43,803 bases of DNA, taken from assembly GCA_902795435.1 (NCBI GenBank), contig CADBLE010000007.1, forward strand, positions 1 through 43,803, given 5' to 3'. This document shows positions 34,317-42,417 of the stretch, one piece after another; within the stretch, counting starts at the first letter, position 1, and every line of letters starts with the position of its first letter. The notes beneath the pieces were generated by a model, which searched no databases, was not told where the DNA came from, and saw only the letters and a program-made list of their open reading frames with translations. Source of the stretch: an uncultured Pseudomonadota bacterium. GTDB taxonomy: Bacteria > Pseudomonadota > Alphaproteobacteria > Rs-D84. A program made the position numbers and the translations under genes.

Positions 34317-34766
34317 ATGGCTGTAAAAAAAGCAAATTCTAAAAAAACAACTGCAAAAGTTTCCGAACAACAAATGGTTTCTTTTGAACAATCATTTAAA
34401 AATTATTGGATAAAATATTTTGATTTCAAAGGATGCGCACAACGCAGTGAATTCTGGTGGATGTGGTTGTTCAATATGGGTATCTCTTTGTTTGTATATT
34501 TAATTGAAATTGGAATCAGCAAACAGTTGGCTGGCGGATTAAATATTGCATGGTCGCTGGCTACATTTATTCCAGGAATCAGTTTATTAGTCAGAAGATT
34601 GCATGACGTTGCATTTTCTGGTTGGTGGGTTTTATTATTCATGGTTTTGATGTTATTAGGCACATTCAGTCCAATATTCGCATTTATATGGTTGGGTATG
34701 TCTATTGTCGTATTGGTATTGTTGGTATTGCCATCTAAATTTGATGGTAATAAATACAGAAAATAA
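34317..34766 (+). CDS. DUF805 family membrane protein
   Basis: 149 residues. A Lys-rich start (about 1-20) precedes the family signature: FKNYWIKYFDFKGCAQRSEFW, then WMWLFN, and later GISLLVRRLHDVAFSGWW, the hallmark RRLHD-SGWW motif. Four membrane helices follow the usual plan, ending LPSKFDGNKYRK (typical G.N.Y/F). Function of the family is unknown; inner-membrane location is predicted. CGAAAGGATGAAAA precedes the ATG. Confidence 0.9.
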   Translation: MAVKKANSKKTTAKVSEQQMVSFEQSFKNYWIKYFDFKGCAQRSEFWWMWLFNMGISLFVYLIEIGISKQLAGGLNIAWSLATFIPGISLLVRRLHDVAFSGWWVLLFMVLMLLGTFSPIFAFIWLGMSIVVLVLLVLPSKFDGNKYRK

Positions 34767-34786
34767 TTTATCAAAAAAACTAATAA

Positions 34787-34811
34787 AAAAAACGCCGTTT
34801 GGCGTTTTTTT
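34787..34811. terminator. Bidirectional terminator between the DUF805 gene and rnhA
   Basis: AAAAAACGCC, loop GTTT, GGCGTTTTTTT. The rnhA stop codon (34810-34812) overlaps its edge, the same arrangement as polA at 1503. Confidence 0.85.
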
Positions 34812-35238
34812 ATTTATAACTTTCTGCGGCGGTTCGCGCCAAATCATCAACGCGTTCATTGAATTCTTCGCCGGCGTGTCCTTTGACCCAAACCCAATGA
34901 ATTTTTATATTAGAAGCCAATTCGTCCAATTGTTGCCATAATTCTTTATTTTTTACAGGTTTCTTGTCCGCAGTTTTCCAACCCTTTGCCTTCCAATTTT
35001 TTATCCAAGATTCCATACCATTTTTGACATATTGGCTGTCGGTATGAATTTCAACCTCTGCATGTTTTTTTGCAGCGGTCAAAGCCTTGATAACCGCGGT
35101 CAATTCCATTTTATTGTTTGTAGTATTTTTTTCACCGCCACAACGTTCTGCGGTATTTTTTCCGTCTGTTGCGATAAACCCCCATCCGCCCGGACCAGGG
35201 TTTCCAAGACAACTGCCATCTGTCCAAATTTTTAACAT
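34810..35238 (-). CDS. rnhA: Ribonuclease HI
   Basis: About 142 residues; cleaves RNA in RNA-DNA hybrids. The DEDD set is intact: [17 protein letters not shown] (Asp), [13 protein letters not shown] (Glu), [12 protein letters not shown] (Asp) and [11 protein letters not shown] (Asp), plus the His of VKGHAG. The start at 35238 has AAGGATACGAATAAA upstream and begins MLKIWTDGS as in the family. A longer frame to 35295 would run into the divergent tkt gene. Confidence 0.95.
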   Translation of the reverse strand: MLKIWTDGSCLGNPGPGGWGFIATDGKNTAERCGGEKNTTNNKMELTAVIKALTAAKKHAEVEIHTDSQYVKNGMESWIKNWKAKGWKTADKKPVKNKELWQQLDELASNIKIHWVWVKGHAGEEFNERVDDLARTAAESYK

Positions 35239-35257
35239 TTTATTCGTATCCTTTTTG

Positions 35258-35266
35258 TGATATAAT
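35258..35266 (+). promoter_or_regulatory. Extended -10 promoter of tkt
   Basis: TGATATAAT after CTTTTTG. The TATAAT ends only 8 bp before the tkt ATG (35275), which implies a leaderless or nearly leaderless tkt mRNA. Confidence 0.55.
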
Positions 35267-35274
35267 ATCATAAA

Positions 35275-37050
35275 ATGAAGTTCAATGCCAAACAATTACA
35301 AATAATGTCTAATACAGCCCGCGCGAACGCGTTGTCGGGCGTGTTGTCTGCACACAGTGGTCATATTGGAATTATAATGGACGGTGCAGAAATGATTACA
35401 TGTATTTATGCGAATCATTTACGTCGTGGAATTGACAGGTTTGTTTTGTCTGCGGGGCATGGCAGTGCATTGTTGTATTCAGTATTAAAATTGGCTGGTT
35501 ACGAAATTCCAGATTTGCATACTTTCCGTAAAATTGGCGGTTTGCCGGGGCATCCTGAATATGGAATTGACGGGGTTGATGCGACAACTGGTCCATTGGG
35601 TCAGGGTGTTGGTAATGCGGTTGGTTTGGCGCTATCCCAAAAAATACGCGGAATAAGGGCGCGAACATATTGTTTTGTATCTGATGGCGATTTGATGGAA
35701 GGTGTATCTTTTGAATCTCTGTCATTTGCAGGTCGTATGGGGTTAAATAATTTAATAGTTTTATGGGACGATAATAAATTATCCATAGATGGCACCGCAC
35801 AAACAGATTTGGATATAAACGCGCGCATGCGTTCAATGGGATTTAATGTGATGTCTGTTCGTGGTGATGATGTTTCCGCGATAGAACACGCGTTGGAACG
35901 TGCTGAAAAATCAATTTCGCCTGTGTTTATACAATGTAAAAATATTTTGGGTCGTGGCACATCTTTGCAGAATAAACCAAAGGCACATGGTTTGGCATTA
36001 TCTGATACCGAAATAATGGAAATAATTTCTAAAAATATCAGTGAAGAAGGTATTAAATTATGGCGTGTAGTTGGGGCGCGACCAATTGCAAATGTTATGC
36101 GTGGTGTATTTAATTGTAATCGTATTAAAATTCCAAAAATACCAGAACGTATTTCCACGCGTGAATTATCTGGAATATACCTTGATTTGTTGATGAAATC
36201 GGGTTGTGATTTGATAACCGGTTCCGCAGATTTATCTGGGAATACAAATGTTAAAACCAGTGTATCAAAAGATATCACAAAATCAGATTTTAACGGTAAT
36301 TACATAAACTATGGTGTTCGCGAACATGGTATGGGTGCAATAATGAACGGATTGGCAATTGGCGGAATTAAAAATGCCGGTTCTACATTTTTAGTTTTCA
36401 GTGATTATATGCGTCCTGCGATTCGTATGGCGGCCATGTCAAAATTGCCGGTTATCTATGTTTTCACACATGACAGTATTTGTGTCGGCGAAGACGGACC
36501 AACGCATCAACCAATTGAACAATTACCATCTCTGCGTATGATTCCGAATTTAAGCGTTTATCGTCCATGTAATATAAATGAAATTGCGTATGCGTGGAAT
36601 ACGGCTATCAAAGAAACAGAAAAACCAACTGCAATTATATTATCGCGTCAAAAATTCACACAAATTCCAACCCCATTGGAGGCAGATTTATCGCGTGGCG
36701 GATATGTGATATACAAATCAAAATCAAATCGGGTCAGGGCGACTTTGATTGCAACGGGTTCTGAAATACCATTGGCGGTTGCGGTTGCACAGCGTTTCAA
36801 AAATGTCCAGGTTGTATCTGTGAACGAATTGAAAACTTTCCAGAATCAAGATAAAAAATACAAAAATTCATTGTTGCGTGGCTGTGTCATAGCAATAGAG
36901 GCATCGTCCCCAGAATCTTGGTTTTCAATCGCAGATGCCGTAATTGGTGTTGATAAATTTGGTTTGTCTGGCAATGGTGAAGATGTTTATAAAGAATATG
37001 GTTTTGATGTTGATAAAATCGCCAATGAAATAAAAGATTATGTGAAATAA
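35275..37050 (+). CDS. tkt: Transketolase
   Basis: 591 residues, about 70 shorter than the common 660, with a shortened C-terminal domain. It moves two-carbon units in the pentose phosphate pathway. The TPP-binding part has [31 protein letters not shown], then the metal motif [15 protein letters not shown] ... [15 protein letters not shown]. The pyrimidine domain has [16 protein letters not shown], and [19 protein letters not shown] is the family motif. It overlaps no neighbour but lies 36 bp from the divergent rnhA start. The metallopeptidase gene starts 1 bp after its stop. Confidence 0.94.
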   Translation: MKFNAKQLQIMSNTARANALSGVLSAHSGHIGIIMDGAEMITCIYANHLRRGIDRFVLSAGHGSALLYSVLKLAGYEIPDLHTFRKIGGLPGHPEYGIDGVDATTGPLGQGVGNAVGLALSQKIRGIRARTYCFVSDGDLMEGVSFESLSFAGRMGLNNLIVLWDDNKLSIDGTAQTDLDINARMRSMGFNVMSVRGDDVSAIEHALERAEKSISPVFIQCKNILGRGTSLQNKPKAHGLALSDTEIMEIISKNISEEGIKLWRVVGARPIANVMRGVFNCNRIKIPKIPERISTRELSGIYLDLLMKSGCDLITGSADLSGNTNVKTSVSKDITKSDFNGNYINYGVREHGMGAIMNGLAIGGIKNAGSTFLVFSDYMRPAIRMAAMSKLPVIYVFTHDSICVGEDGPTHQPIEQLPSLRMIPNLSVYRPCNINEIAYAWNTAIKETEKPTAIILSRQKFTQIPTPLEADLSRGGYVIYKSKSNRVRATLIATGSEIPLAVAVAQRFKNVQVVSVNELKTFQNQDKKYKNSLLRGCVIAIEASSPESWFSIADAVIGVDKFGLSGNGEDVYKEYGFDVDKIANEIKDYVK

Positions 37051-37051
37051 T

Positions 37052-37759
37052 ATGAATGTATCCGAATATGTTTTTACATTATCATCTGGGCAAGAAGTTC
37101 CTGTTTTCATAGAAACAAAACGCGGTTTGCGTAATATGACTTTGCGACCAAAAACATTACCAAAATTGGAAATTCATATTTCAAAGCCATGGACAACATC
37201 TGAAAAATCTGCTCTGCGATTTTTGGAATCAAAACAAAGATGGGTTGAATCTATATTTAACAGCGCACCACAAAAACAGGCGTTAAAACCAAATGATACA
37301 ATTGAATTTTTGGGACGAACGGTTTTGTTGGTTCATGATTCTGCGATGCGTTCTAATAAATATATGAATTCAGATAAAACAACATTGTGTATTGGTGGCG
37401 ATATAAATATGTTTGAAAGTCGCGTTCGTGAATTTATAAAAACTGAATTTTTGGCATCTGTCAAAGAAATTGTTCATAATGCACCGCACGAATTTTGGCC
37501 AAAACATATATCTTTGCGTGATACGACATCGCGTTGGGGTTCGTGTTCAAGTACGGGGACAATATCTCTGTCATGGCGATTGGCATTTGCGCCGTATGAT
37601 GTAATGCGTTATGTTGTTTGTCATGAAATGGCACACCGGCAACACATGGACCATTCTGCTGAATTTTGGATGACCGTATCAAAATTATATGGTTTTGGCG
37701 TGGAAAGGGCGAAAAGATGGCTGGCCAGAAACGGTGGTGAATTATATAAACACTTTTAA
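37052..37759 (+). CDS. YgjP-like zinc metallopeptidase (DUF45 / M48-like)
   Basis: 235 residues. The catalytic segment reads RYVVCHEMAHRQHMDHSAEFW, giving HExxH with a downstream His/Glu ligand. Before it comes the family signature SLRDTTSRWGSCSSTGTISL. N-terminal beta-strand segment (about 1-60) contains RNMTLRPKTLPKLEIHIS, as in other YgjP proteins. The substrate is unknown. It follows tkt by one base (TAATATG), so it is likely translationally coupled. The last codons are part of an AT-rich triplicate repeat. Confidence 0.9.
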   Translation: MNVSEYVFTLSSGQEVPVFIETKRGLRNMTLRPKTLPKLEIHISKPWTTSEKSALRFLESKQRWVESIFNSAPQKQALKPNDTIEFLGRTVLLVHDSAMRSNKYMNSDKTTLCIGGDINMFESRVREFIKTEFLASVKEIVHNAPHEFWPKHISLRDTTSRWGSCSSTGTISLSWRLAFAPYDVMRYVVCHEMAHRQHMDHSAEFWMTVSKLYGFGVERAKRWLARNGGELYKHF

Positions 37760-37802
37760 TAAAAAAACACTTTTAATAAAAAAAACACTTTTATTAAATA
37801 AA
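37748..37802 (+). repeat. Three AT-rich tandem units after the metallopeptidase gene
   Basis: AAACACTTTTAATAAAA repeats from 37748, 37765 and 37783; the third copy reads ...TTTTATTAAA and can pair with the second (TTTAATAAAA) as a hairpin. The first unit contains the stop codon of the metallopeptidase gene. Confidence 0.75.
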
Positions 37803-37853
37803 TGTTTATGATAAAATGAATACAGAATGAATTATAACTGAAGGAAGGAAGTT

Positions 37854-39494
37854 ATGAAAAAAATAGCAATTTGTTCTTTATTATTAGCATTAGGAATTTG
37901 TTTTAATGGTTTTGCGGAACCAAATTTTGATAAGTATAAGTGTAAGACTACATCTTGTGGTGCCGGTGGTGATGATGGTGGTTATAACCAGGGTTTGTTG
38001 AGAACAGACGGTAAAGTTGGAAACGAATTTTCTTCTGGTAGTTGTTATAGATGTAATTGGGGTGATGATGATTATGAATGCCCTGTTGGTGCAGTTATTG
38101 CAATTGGAGCCAAAGATTATCGTGTTACGGGGGAAATTAAGGGTTTTTGGACCTGTACAGAAGATGGAAAAGCAGATGACGATTGGATAAATACAAATCC
38201 TAATTATACATGTCCTGCGGATAGTAGTGCAATGGCTGATTTTGCTAGGAAAATGCGTAGGGATTATATTATTGTGTCGGGTGATTCGCATGCAACAGCA
38301 CATTTTATATTAGGTGATGGATTTAAAACTGGTGAAGAAAAAGACCGTTCGGGCGACAATCTTGTTTTAAGTAGTGGTGAAGATGGTTGTGTGGTATATT
38401 TGTGTGAAAAAGGCTATAAAGCAGATGGAGATCGTCGTGAATGTATAAAAGATGGACAATCTCCTCAACAGCCAGGTGGAGGCGCTGGTGGTGTTAATAA
38501 TACCGTTATTATCAATAATAATGTACAAGGTGGTGGGCAGCAAGGTGGGCAGCAAAGCGGTTTTGATTGCACAACACCTGGTAATGAATTGGCTACAAAA
38601 ACTATCAGTGGTGTTACCGCTTGCTCTGGTGGTGCTTGTCTTGTAATTGAAGCGGGTCAATGTTATCCATATAAATACTTAAGATGTATGGAAGCAATTG
38701 CCGAAGGTAAAGAAACAAAAATTACATGGAATACAACCGAATGTGTTTGCACAGACGATAAGAAAGAATTTGATTATGACGCAAGAAAGTGTGTGTCCAA
38801 AAACGCTAAAAGAACATGTGAAGAAATACATCCAAATGGCAGTCCAGAAAGATTAGCATGCTGTCGTGCTGGTTCTGCAACAAGATGGAATGGTTCTGAA
38901 ACATCTGGTACTTGCACATGTAACAACGGTACAAAATGGTTATATACTGCGGGGGACAGAACAGGTCAATGTGTTGCCCAAGAGCAACCAGTACAACCAG
39001 TTGTACCAACTACACAACAATGTTGGTATTCATTTAGTGCAGATGTAAAATGTGCAAATGGTGCGATGATATCTAAAACTTCTGGGTTCAATGTAAATAC
39101 TCAAATGTCAAGTTGTGAAGAATTTACAGCATTGTATCATAGTGATCAATCTTATATCTTGGAAATGGCTGAAAAATATTGTCGTCAACATCCAGAATTA
39201 CCAGTAATTGATGACAAAGCATTTAATGCAGCGAAAGACAGTATCAATGCGTTCTTTGGCAGTGCAAAGAGTTCTGCATCAGTATGGAAGAATTCCGAAG
39301 GTAAATTCAACACAGCACGTCTTGCATCAGATTTGACAGCGGGTGTTGTTTTGGGAACCGTTGGTGGTGTTGTTTCTGGTGTTGTAATTAAAAAGAAACA
39401 AATTGAAAAAGGATTTGAAGCATTACATTGCACCGTTGGTGGCCAGAAAGTTGCCGATTGGGGTGATGAATTCAATATCGGTTTAAGAAAATAA
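37854..39494 (+). CDS. Secreted cysteine-rich protein of unknown function (546 aa)
   Basis: Signal peptide 1-21 (ending FNGFA). The N-terminal half has scattered paired Cys (CKTTSCGAGG, CYRCNWGDDDYECPVG), then a Gly/Asn/Gln-rich linker (about 203-235: GGGAGGVNN, VQGGGQQGGQQ). A second Cys-rich part follows (CEEIHPNGSPERLACCRAG, CTCNNGTKW). Near the C-terminus (about 487-512) a Gly/Val-rich hydrophobic segment (TAGVVLGTVGGVVSGVVI) could insert in a membrane, followed by KKKQIEKGFEALHC. It is not a sequence match to the TITINW family. AAGGAAGGAAGTT is the ribosome site. Function is unknown. Confidence 0.75.
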   Translation: MKKIAICSLLLALGICFNGFAEPNFDKYKCKTTSCGAGGDDGGYNQGLLRTDGKVGNEFSSGSCYRCNWGDDDYECPVGAVIAIGAKDYRVTGEIKGFWTCTEDGKADDDWINTNPNYTCPADSSAMADFARKMRRDYIIVSGDSHATAHFILGDGFKTGEEKDRSGDNLVLSSGEDGCVVYLCEKGYKADGDRRECIKDGQSPQQPGGGAGGVNNTVIINNNVQGGGQQGGQQSGFDCTTPGNELATKTISGVTACSGGACLVIEAGQCYPYKYLRCMEAIAEGKETKITWNTTECVCTDDKKEFDYDARKCVSKNAKRTCEEIHPNGSPERLACCRAGSATRWNGSETSGTCTCNNGTKWLYTAGDRTGQCVAQEQPVQPVVPTTQQCWYSFSADVKCANGAMISKTSGFNVNTQMSSCEEFTALYHSDQSYILEMAEKYCRQHPELPVIDDKAFNAAKDSINAFFGSAKSSASVWKNSEGKFNTARLASDLTAGVVLGTVGGVVSGVVIKKKQIEKGFEALHCTVGGQKVADWGDEFNIGLRK

Positions 39495-39497
39495 TAG

Positions 39498-39525
39498 AAA
39501 AAGGCCCACGAAAGTGGGCTTTTTT
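39498..39525 (+). terminator. Terminator of the 37854 gene
   Basis: GCCCAC, GNRA-type loop GAAA, GTGGGC, T tract, with an A-rich 5' flank. Confidence 0.85.
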
Positions 39526-39526
39526 A

Positions 39527-39555
39527 TTGCAAACATTAAAAATGCAGTTTATAAT
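39527..39555 (+). promoter_or_regulatory. Upstream hisS promoter (candidate)
   Basis: TTGCAA (39527-39532), 17-bp spacer, TATAAT (39550-39555). Transcription would begin at about 39562, at the ATG of the mini-ORF 39562-39630. A second, extended -10 (TGATATAAT, 39648-39656) lies closer to hisS. Confidence 0.55.
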
Positions 39556-39561
39556 AAATAT

Positions 39562-39630
39562 ATGATGATTATGAATATTGTATCTTTTTCATCTTTCTTG
39601 CATCACGCCCACATGGGTGTGTGTTTCTAG
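39562..39630 (+). other. Possible His-containing leader mini-ORF upstream of hisS (22 aa)
   Basis: Reads MMIMNIVSFSSF, then LHHAHMGVCF and a stop. Three of four consecutive codons for His/Ala (CAT CAC GCC CAC) overlap an 8-bp complementary segment (CACGCCCA with TGGGTGTG). No ribosome site is present; it could be translated leaderless from the TTGCAA/TATAAT promoter. No terminator T tract directly follows the hairpin, so attenuation is only a possibility. Confidence 0.3.
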
Positions 39631-39647
39631 CGTATTGATATTTTTTA

Positions 39648-39656
39648 TGATATAAT
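39648..39656 (+). promoter_or_regulatory. Extended -10 promoter close to hisS
   Basis: TGATATAAT after TTTTTTA, 60 bp before the start codon; same form as at 8579, 20274 and 35258. Confidence 0.55.
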
Positions 39657-39716
39657 TACTGTTGAACAGACAACAGAAAACTTTCAGTTTATTAAATAAA
39701 AAAATAGGAATAAAAA

Positions 39717-41006
39717 ATGGACTTAAAACCAACAAAACCTTTGAGCGGATTTATAGAATTATCACCGGCACAACAACGTTGCTTTGATTTTTGTGCAAAC
39801 AAAATGCAACGCGTTTTGCGTGGCGCGGGATTTAATCGTCTGGATTTGCCGGCCATTGAACGTGCAGAGGTTTTAACTGATAAAGATAATTGGGACGAAA
39901 TTGAAACTCAAATTTTCTTGTTCCAGAAAGGCGATACAAAAATGGGGTTGCGTTATGACGGAACCGTCGGTTTATCAAGATATGTAGCGGGTCATCTGAA
40001 CGGTTTAACTTTCCCATTTCGTGCATATCAATTCGCCAGAAATTATCGTGGCGAACGCCCACAACGTGGTCGCTATCGTGAATTTTGGCAGATGGATATA
40101 GACATATTGGGTATTGAAAATTTATCTGAAAATTATGATGCAGAAATCGTTGCTACTTTGTTAAAAGTATATGATTCAATCGCAGATTATGTCGGCGGGG
40201 TCAAGGTTAAAATTGGTAACCGCAGATTTTGGAACGCAATGTTTGAATATCTGAATTTGACCGCAGAACAAAGCAGGGACGCTTTCGTTTTAATTGATAA
40301 ACGCGATAAAATCAAAGATTTCGTGCCGGCCCTGACCGAAGTTGTCGGCGAAAAATCAGCCAACGAAATCGAAGATGTTTTCGTCAATGGTTATCAAAAA
40401 TTTGCGGGTAAATCTGAAAAATTATCTGCTGCAATAACCGAAATGGACGAATTTATGGAAATATTGAAATCTATGGGTGTGAATAATGCCGAAATAGATG
40501 TTTCCATTATGCGTGGACATTCATATTATACGGGGATAGTGTTTGAATTTTTCTCTACTAAATTCCCAGAAATGTCTGCAATTGGTGGTGGCGGACGCTA
40601 TGAAAATTTAGCATCTAAATTTTCCAAAACTAAAATCGTTGGGGTGGGGGCGTCTGTCGGAATTTCAAGATTATTGGTGTCTTTGATGGACGAAGATAAA
40701 ATTGATTTATCTGAATTTGAATATAACACAGATGTTGCCGTTTTGGTTATGGGCAAACAAAATGTTAAATATTCAATGAATGCGGTTTCCGTTTTACGTG
40801 AAAACGGAATTGTCGCGGTGCCTTATTTGGATACCGATAAAAAATTCAAGAATCAAATTGAATATGCCGATAAAATAGGGGCTAAATTCAGTATGATTAT
40901 CGGTGATGACGAAGTTTCCAACAGAACCGTATCATTGAAAAATATGCAGACAGGCGAACAACAAACGCTGTCTTTGAATGACGCTATGAATATAATAAGG
41001 GGCTAA
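39717..41006 (+). CDS. hisS: Histidyl-tRNA synthetase
   Basis: 429 residues, class II. It has motif 1 at about 30-60, motif 2 NYRGERPQRGRYREFWQMDIDILG (read in two parts), motif 3 GGGRYENLASKF then GVGASVGISRLL, and an anticodon-binding domain (about 335-429). The histidine-specific loop reads RGHSYYTGIVFEF (Arg266 on) where most HisRS have RGLDYYTG, so the two residues before YYTG differ. Motif 2 is also of the GRYREFWQ.D.DI type seen in eukaryotes, archaea and some alphaproteobacteria. HisZ is an alternative, but full motifs favour HisRS. It precedes prfA by 4 bp. Confidence 0.92.
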   Translation: MDLKPTKPLSGFIELSPAQQRCFDFCANKMQRVLRGAGFNRLDLPAIERAEVLTDKDNWDEIETQIFLFQKGDTKMGLRYDGTVGLSRYVAGHLNGLTFPFRAYQFARNYRGERPQRGRYREFWQMDIDILGIENLSENYDAEIVATLLKVYDSIADYVGGVKVKIGNRRFWNAMFEYLNLTAEQSRDAFVLIDKRDKIKDFVPALTEVVGEKSANEIEDVFVNGYQKFAGKSEKLSAAITEMDEFMEILKSMGVNNAEIDVSIMRGHSYYTGIVFEFFSTKFPEMSAIGGGGRYENLASKFSKTKIVGVGASVGISRLLVSLMDEDKIDLSEFEYNTDVAVLVMGKQNVKYSMNAVSVLRENGIVAVPYLDTDKKFKNQIEYADKIGAKFSMIIGDDEVSNRTVSLKNMQTGEQQTLSLNDAMNIIRG

Positions 41007-41010
41007 TACT

Positions 41011-42075
41011 ATGATTATCGAACAAAAATTGCTTGATATCCAGGCCAGAGCGAAAGACATAGAAACCAAAATGAATTCTGGGGAAGTGTCTGGTGATGAA
41101 TTGACCAAGATGTCAAAAGAATATTCGCGTTTGTCTGAAATATTGCCACTTATCAATCAATATCTGCAAACGGTCCAGGGTATCAAAGACGCAAACGAAA
41201 TGTTAAATGACGAAGAATTAAAATCTATCGCCACCGAACAACTCGAAACATTGAACCATGAATTGCCTGAATTAGAACGCAAATTGCAAATTGCATTGTT
41301 GCCACGTGATGATGCAGACGATAACAGCGCGATTATGGAAATTCGTGCCGGTGTTGGTGGTGAAGAATCGGCACTTTTCGCGGGTGATTTGTATAACCAA
41401 TATAAATCTTATGCGTTGCGCCACGGCTGGAAAATTGAAGTTGTCGAAGAAAACGCAACTTCATTGCATGGATATAAAGAAATCATATTCAAGATAGAAG
41501 GCGATGGTGTATATGCCCGTATGAAATTTGAATCTGGTATTCACCGCGTGCAACGTGTTCCAGAAACCGAAGCGGGCGGTCGAATTCACACATCTGCGGC
41601 ATCTGTTGCTGTCATGCCAGAGGCAAAAGATATCGACGTAGTCATTGACGAAAAAGATATCAGAATTGATATTTTCCGCGCGTCTGGTGCGGGTGGTCAG
41701 CACGTAAATAAAACAGATTCTGCAATTCGTATAACCCATTTTCCAACGGGAATTGTTGTAACATGTCAAAACGAACGTTCACAATTACAGAACAAAGCAA
41801 CCGCGATGGCTGTTTTGCGTTCCAGATTATATGAAAAACAGAGAAACGAACAAATGAACGCGTCTAATTCTTCGCGTCGCAGTATGGTCGGCAGTGGCGA
41901 CAGAAGTGAAAAAATCAGAACCTATAATTTCCCAGAACAACGCGTAACCGATCACCGTATCAAATTGACATTGTATAAATTAGATGACATTTTGGCGGGT
42001 GGCGACGGTCTGGACGAAATGATAGACGCATTGATTTCCGCAGACCAATTGGAAAGATTGGCAAATATGGAATGA
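41011..42075 (+). CDS. prfA: Peptide chain release factor 1
   Basis: 354 residues; terminates translation at UAA and UAG. The catalytic loop is GAGGQHVNKTDSAIRITH (GGQ). The stop-codon tripeptide region reads RVPETEAGGRIHTS, giving PET as the P-x-T of RF1. The N-terminal coiled-coil helix (about 1-90) is normal. It follows hisS by 4 bp, an arrangement known in alphaproteobacteria. The usual next gene, prmC, which methylates this GGQ, is not downstream; a surface paralog lies there instead. Confidence 0.97.
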   Translation: MIIEQKLLDIQARAKDIETKMNSGEVSGDELTKMSKEYSRLSEILPLINQYLQTVQGIKDANEMLNDEELKSIATEQLETLNHELPELERKLQIALLPRDDADDNSAIMEIRAGVGGEESALFAGDLYNQYKSYALRHGWKIEVVEENATSLHGYKEIIFKIEGDGVYARMKFESGIHRVQRVPETEAGGRIHTSAASVAVMPEAKDIDVVIDEKDIRIDIFRASGAGGQHVNKTDSAIRITHFPTGIVVTCQNERSQLQNKATAMAVLRSRLYEKQRNEQMNASNSSRRSMVGSGDRSEKIRTYNFPEQRVTDHRIKLTLYKLDDILAGGDGLDEMIDALISADQLERLANME

Positions 42076-42099
42076 ATTGAATATTTATTACTGTTATAA

Positions 42100-42129
42100 A
42101 AATACCCCGATTATTCGGGGTGTTTTTTT
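42100..42129 (+). terminator. hisS-prfA terminator
   Basis: ACCCCG, loop ATTATT, CGGGGT, seven T's. The same stem-loop ends paralog C at 43708-43734. Confidence 0.85.
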
Positions 42130-42417
42130 GTGCGTGAAAAAAATGCTTGCGCGAAATTTGTGAATTTTTTAATATCTGTATATCAGAAATAAAAATCTGA
42201 TAATAAACAGGGCGTAAGAACCCTTCATTTTCAGTGTCCGCGGGGACAAAAAACACCTCCAACGATTATGGTTGGAGGGTTGTGAATAATATCGGCAACG
42301 ATAAAATAAGCACGCTATTTTCTGAAAATGATAGTTCTTAACCTCCAGCCGCCCTTATAGTTATAAAGGCGGTTTTTTGTTTAACCATGGAAAAAACAAA
42401 AAAAAGGAAGGAAGAAA
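42130..42417 (+). promoter_or_regulatory. Attenuator-like leader of paralog C
   Basis: In order: TATCAGA/TCTGATA hairpin (42181-42202); TGTCC-GCGG-GGACA near 42235; CCTCCAAC (42256-42263) with GTTGGAGG (42271-42278); then the terminator CCGCC(C)TTATA (42349-42359) with TATAA(A)GGCGG (42362-42372) plus T's, 39 bases before the ATG at 42418. GGTTGGAGG (42270-42278) can instead pair with CCTCCAGCC (42342-42350), which borders and shares two bases with the terminator stem. Candidate promoters: TTGCGC-17-TAATAT (42147-42175) and TTGTGA-16-TAAAAT (42280-42307). A short ORF (MIVLNLQPPL, 42328-42360) ends inside the terminator. Confidence 0.55.

Noticed and set aside
37748-37802. CRISPR-like array in the AT-rich repeats
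   Set aside because: Units are 17-18 bp with no spacers; this is a tandem duplication.
39717-41006. HisZ (ATP phosphoribosyltransferase regulatory subunit)
   Set aside because: Motifs 1-3, the YYTG loop and an anticodon-binding domain are present, as expected for HisRS.
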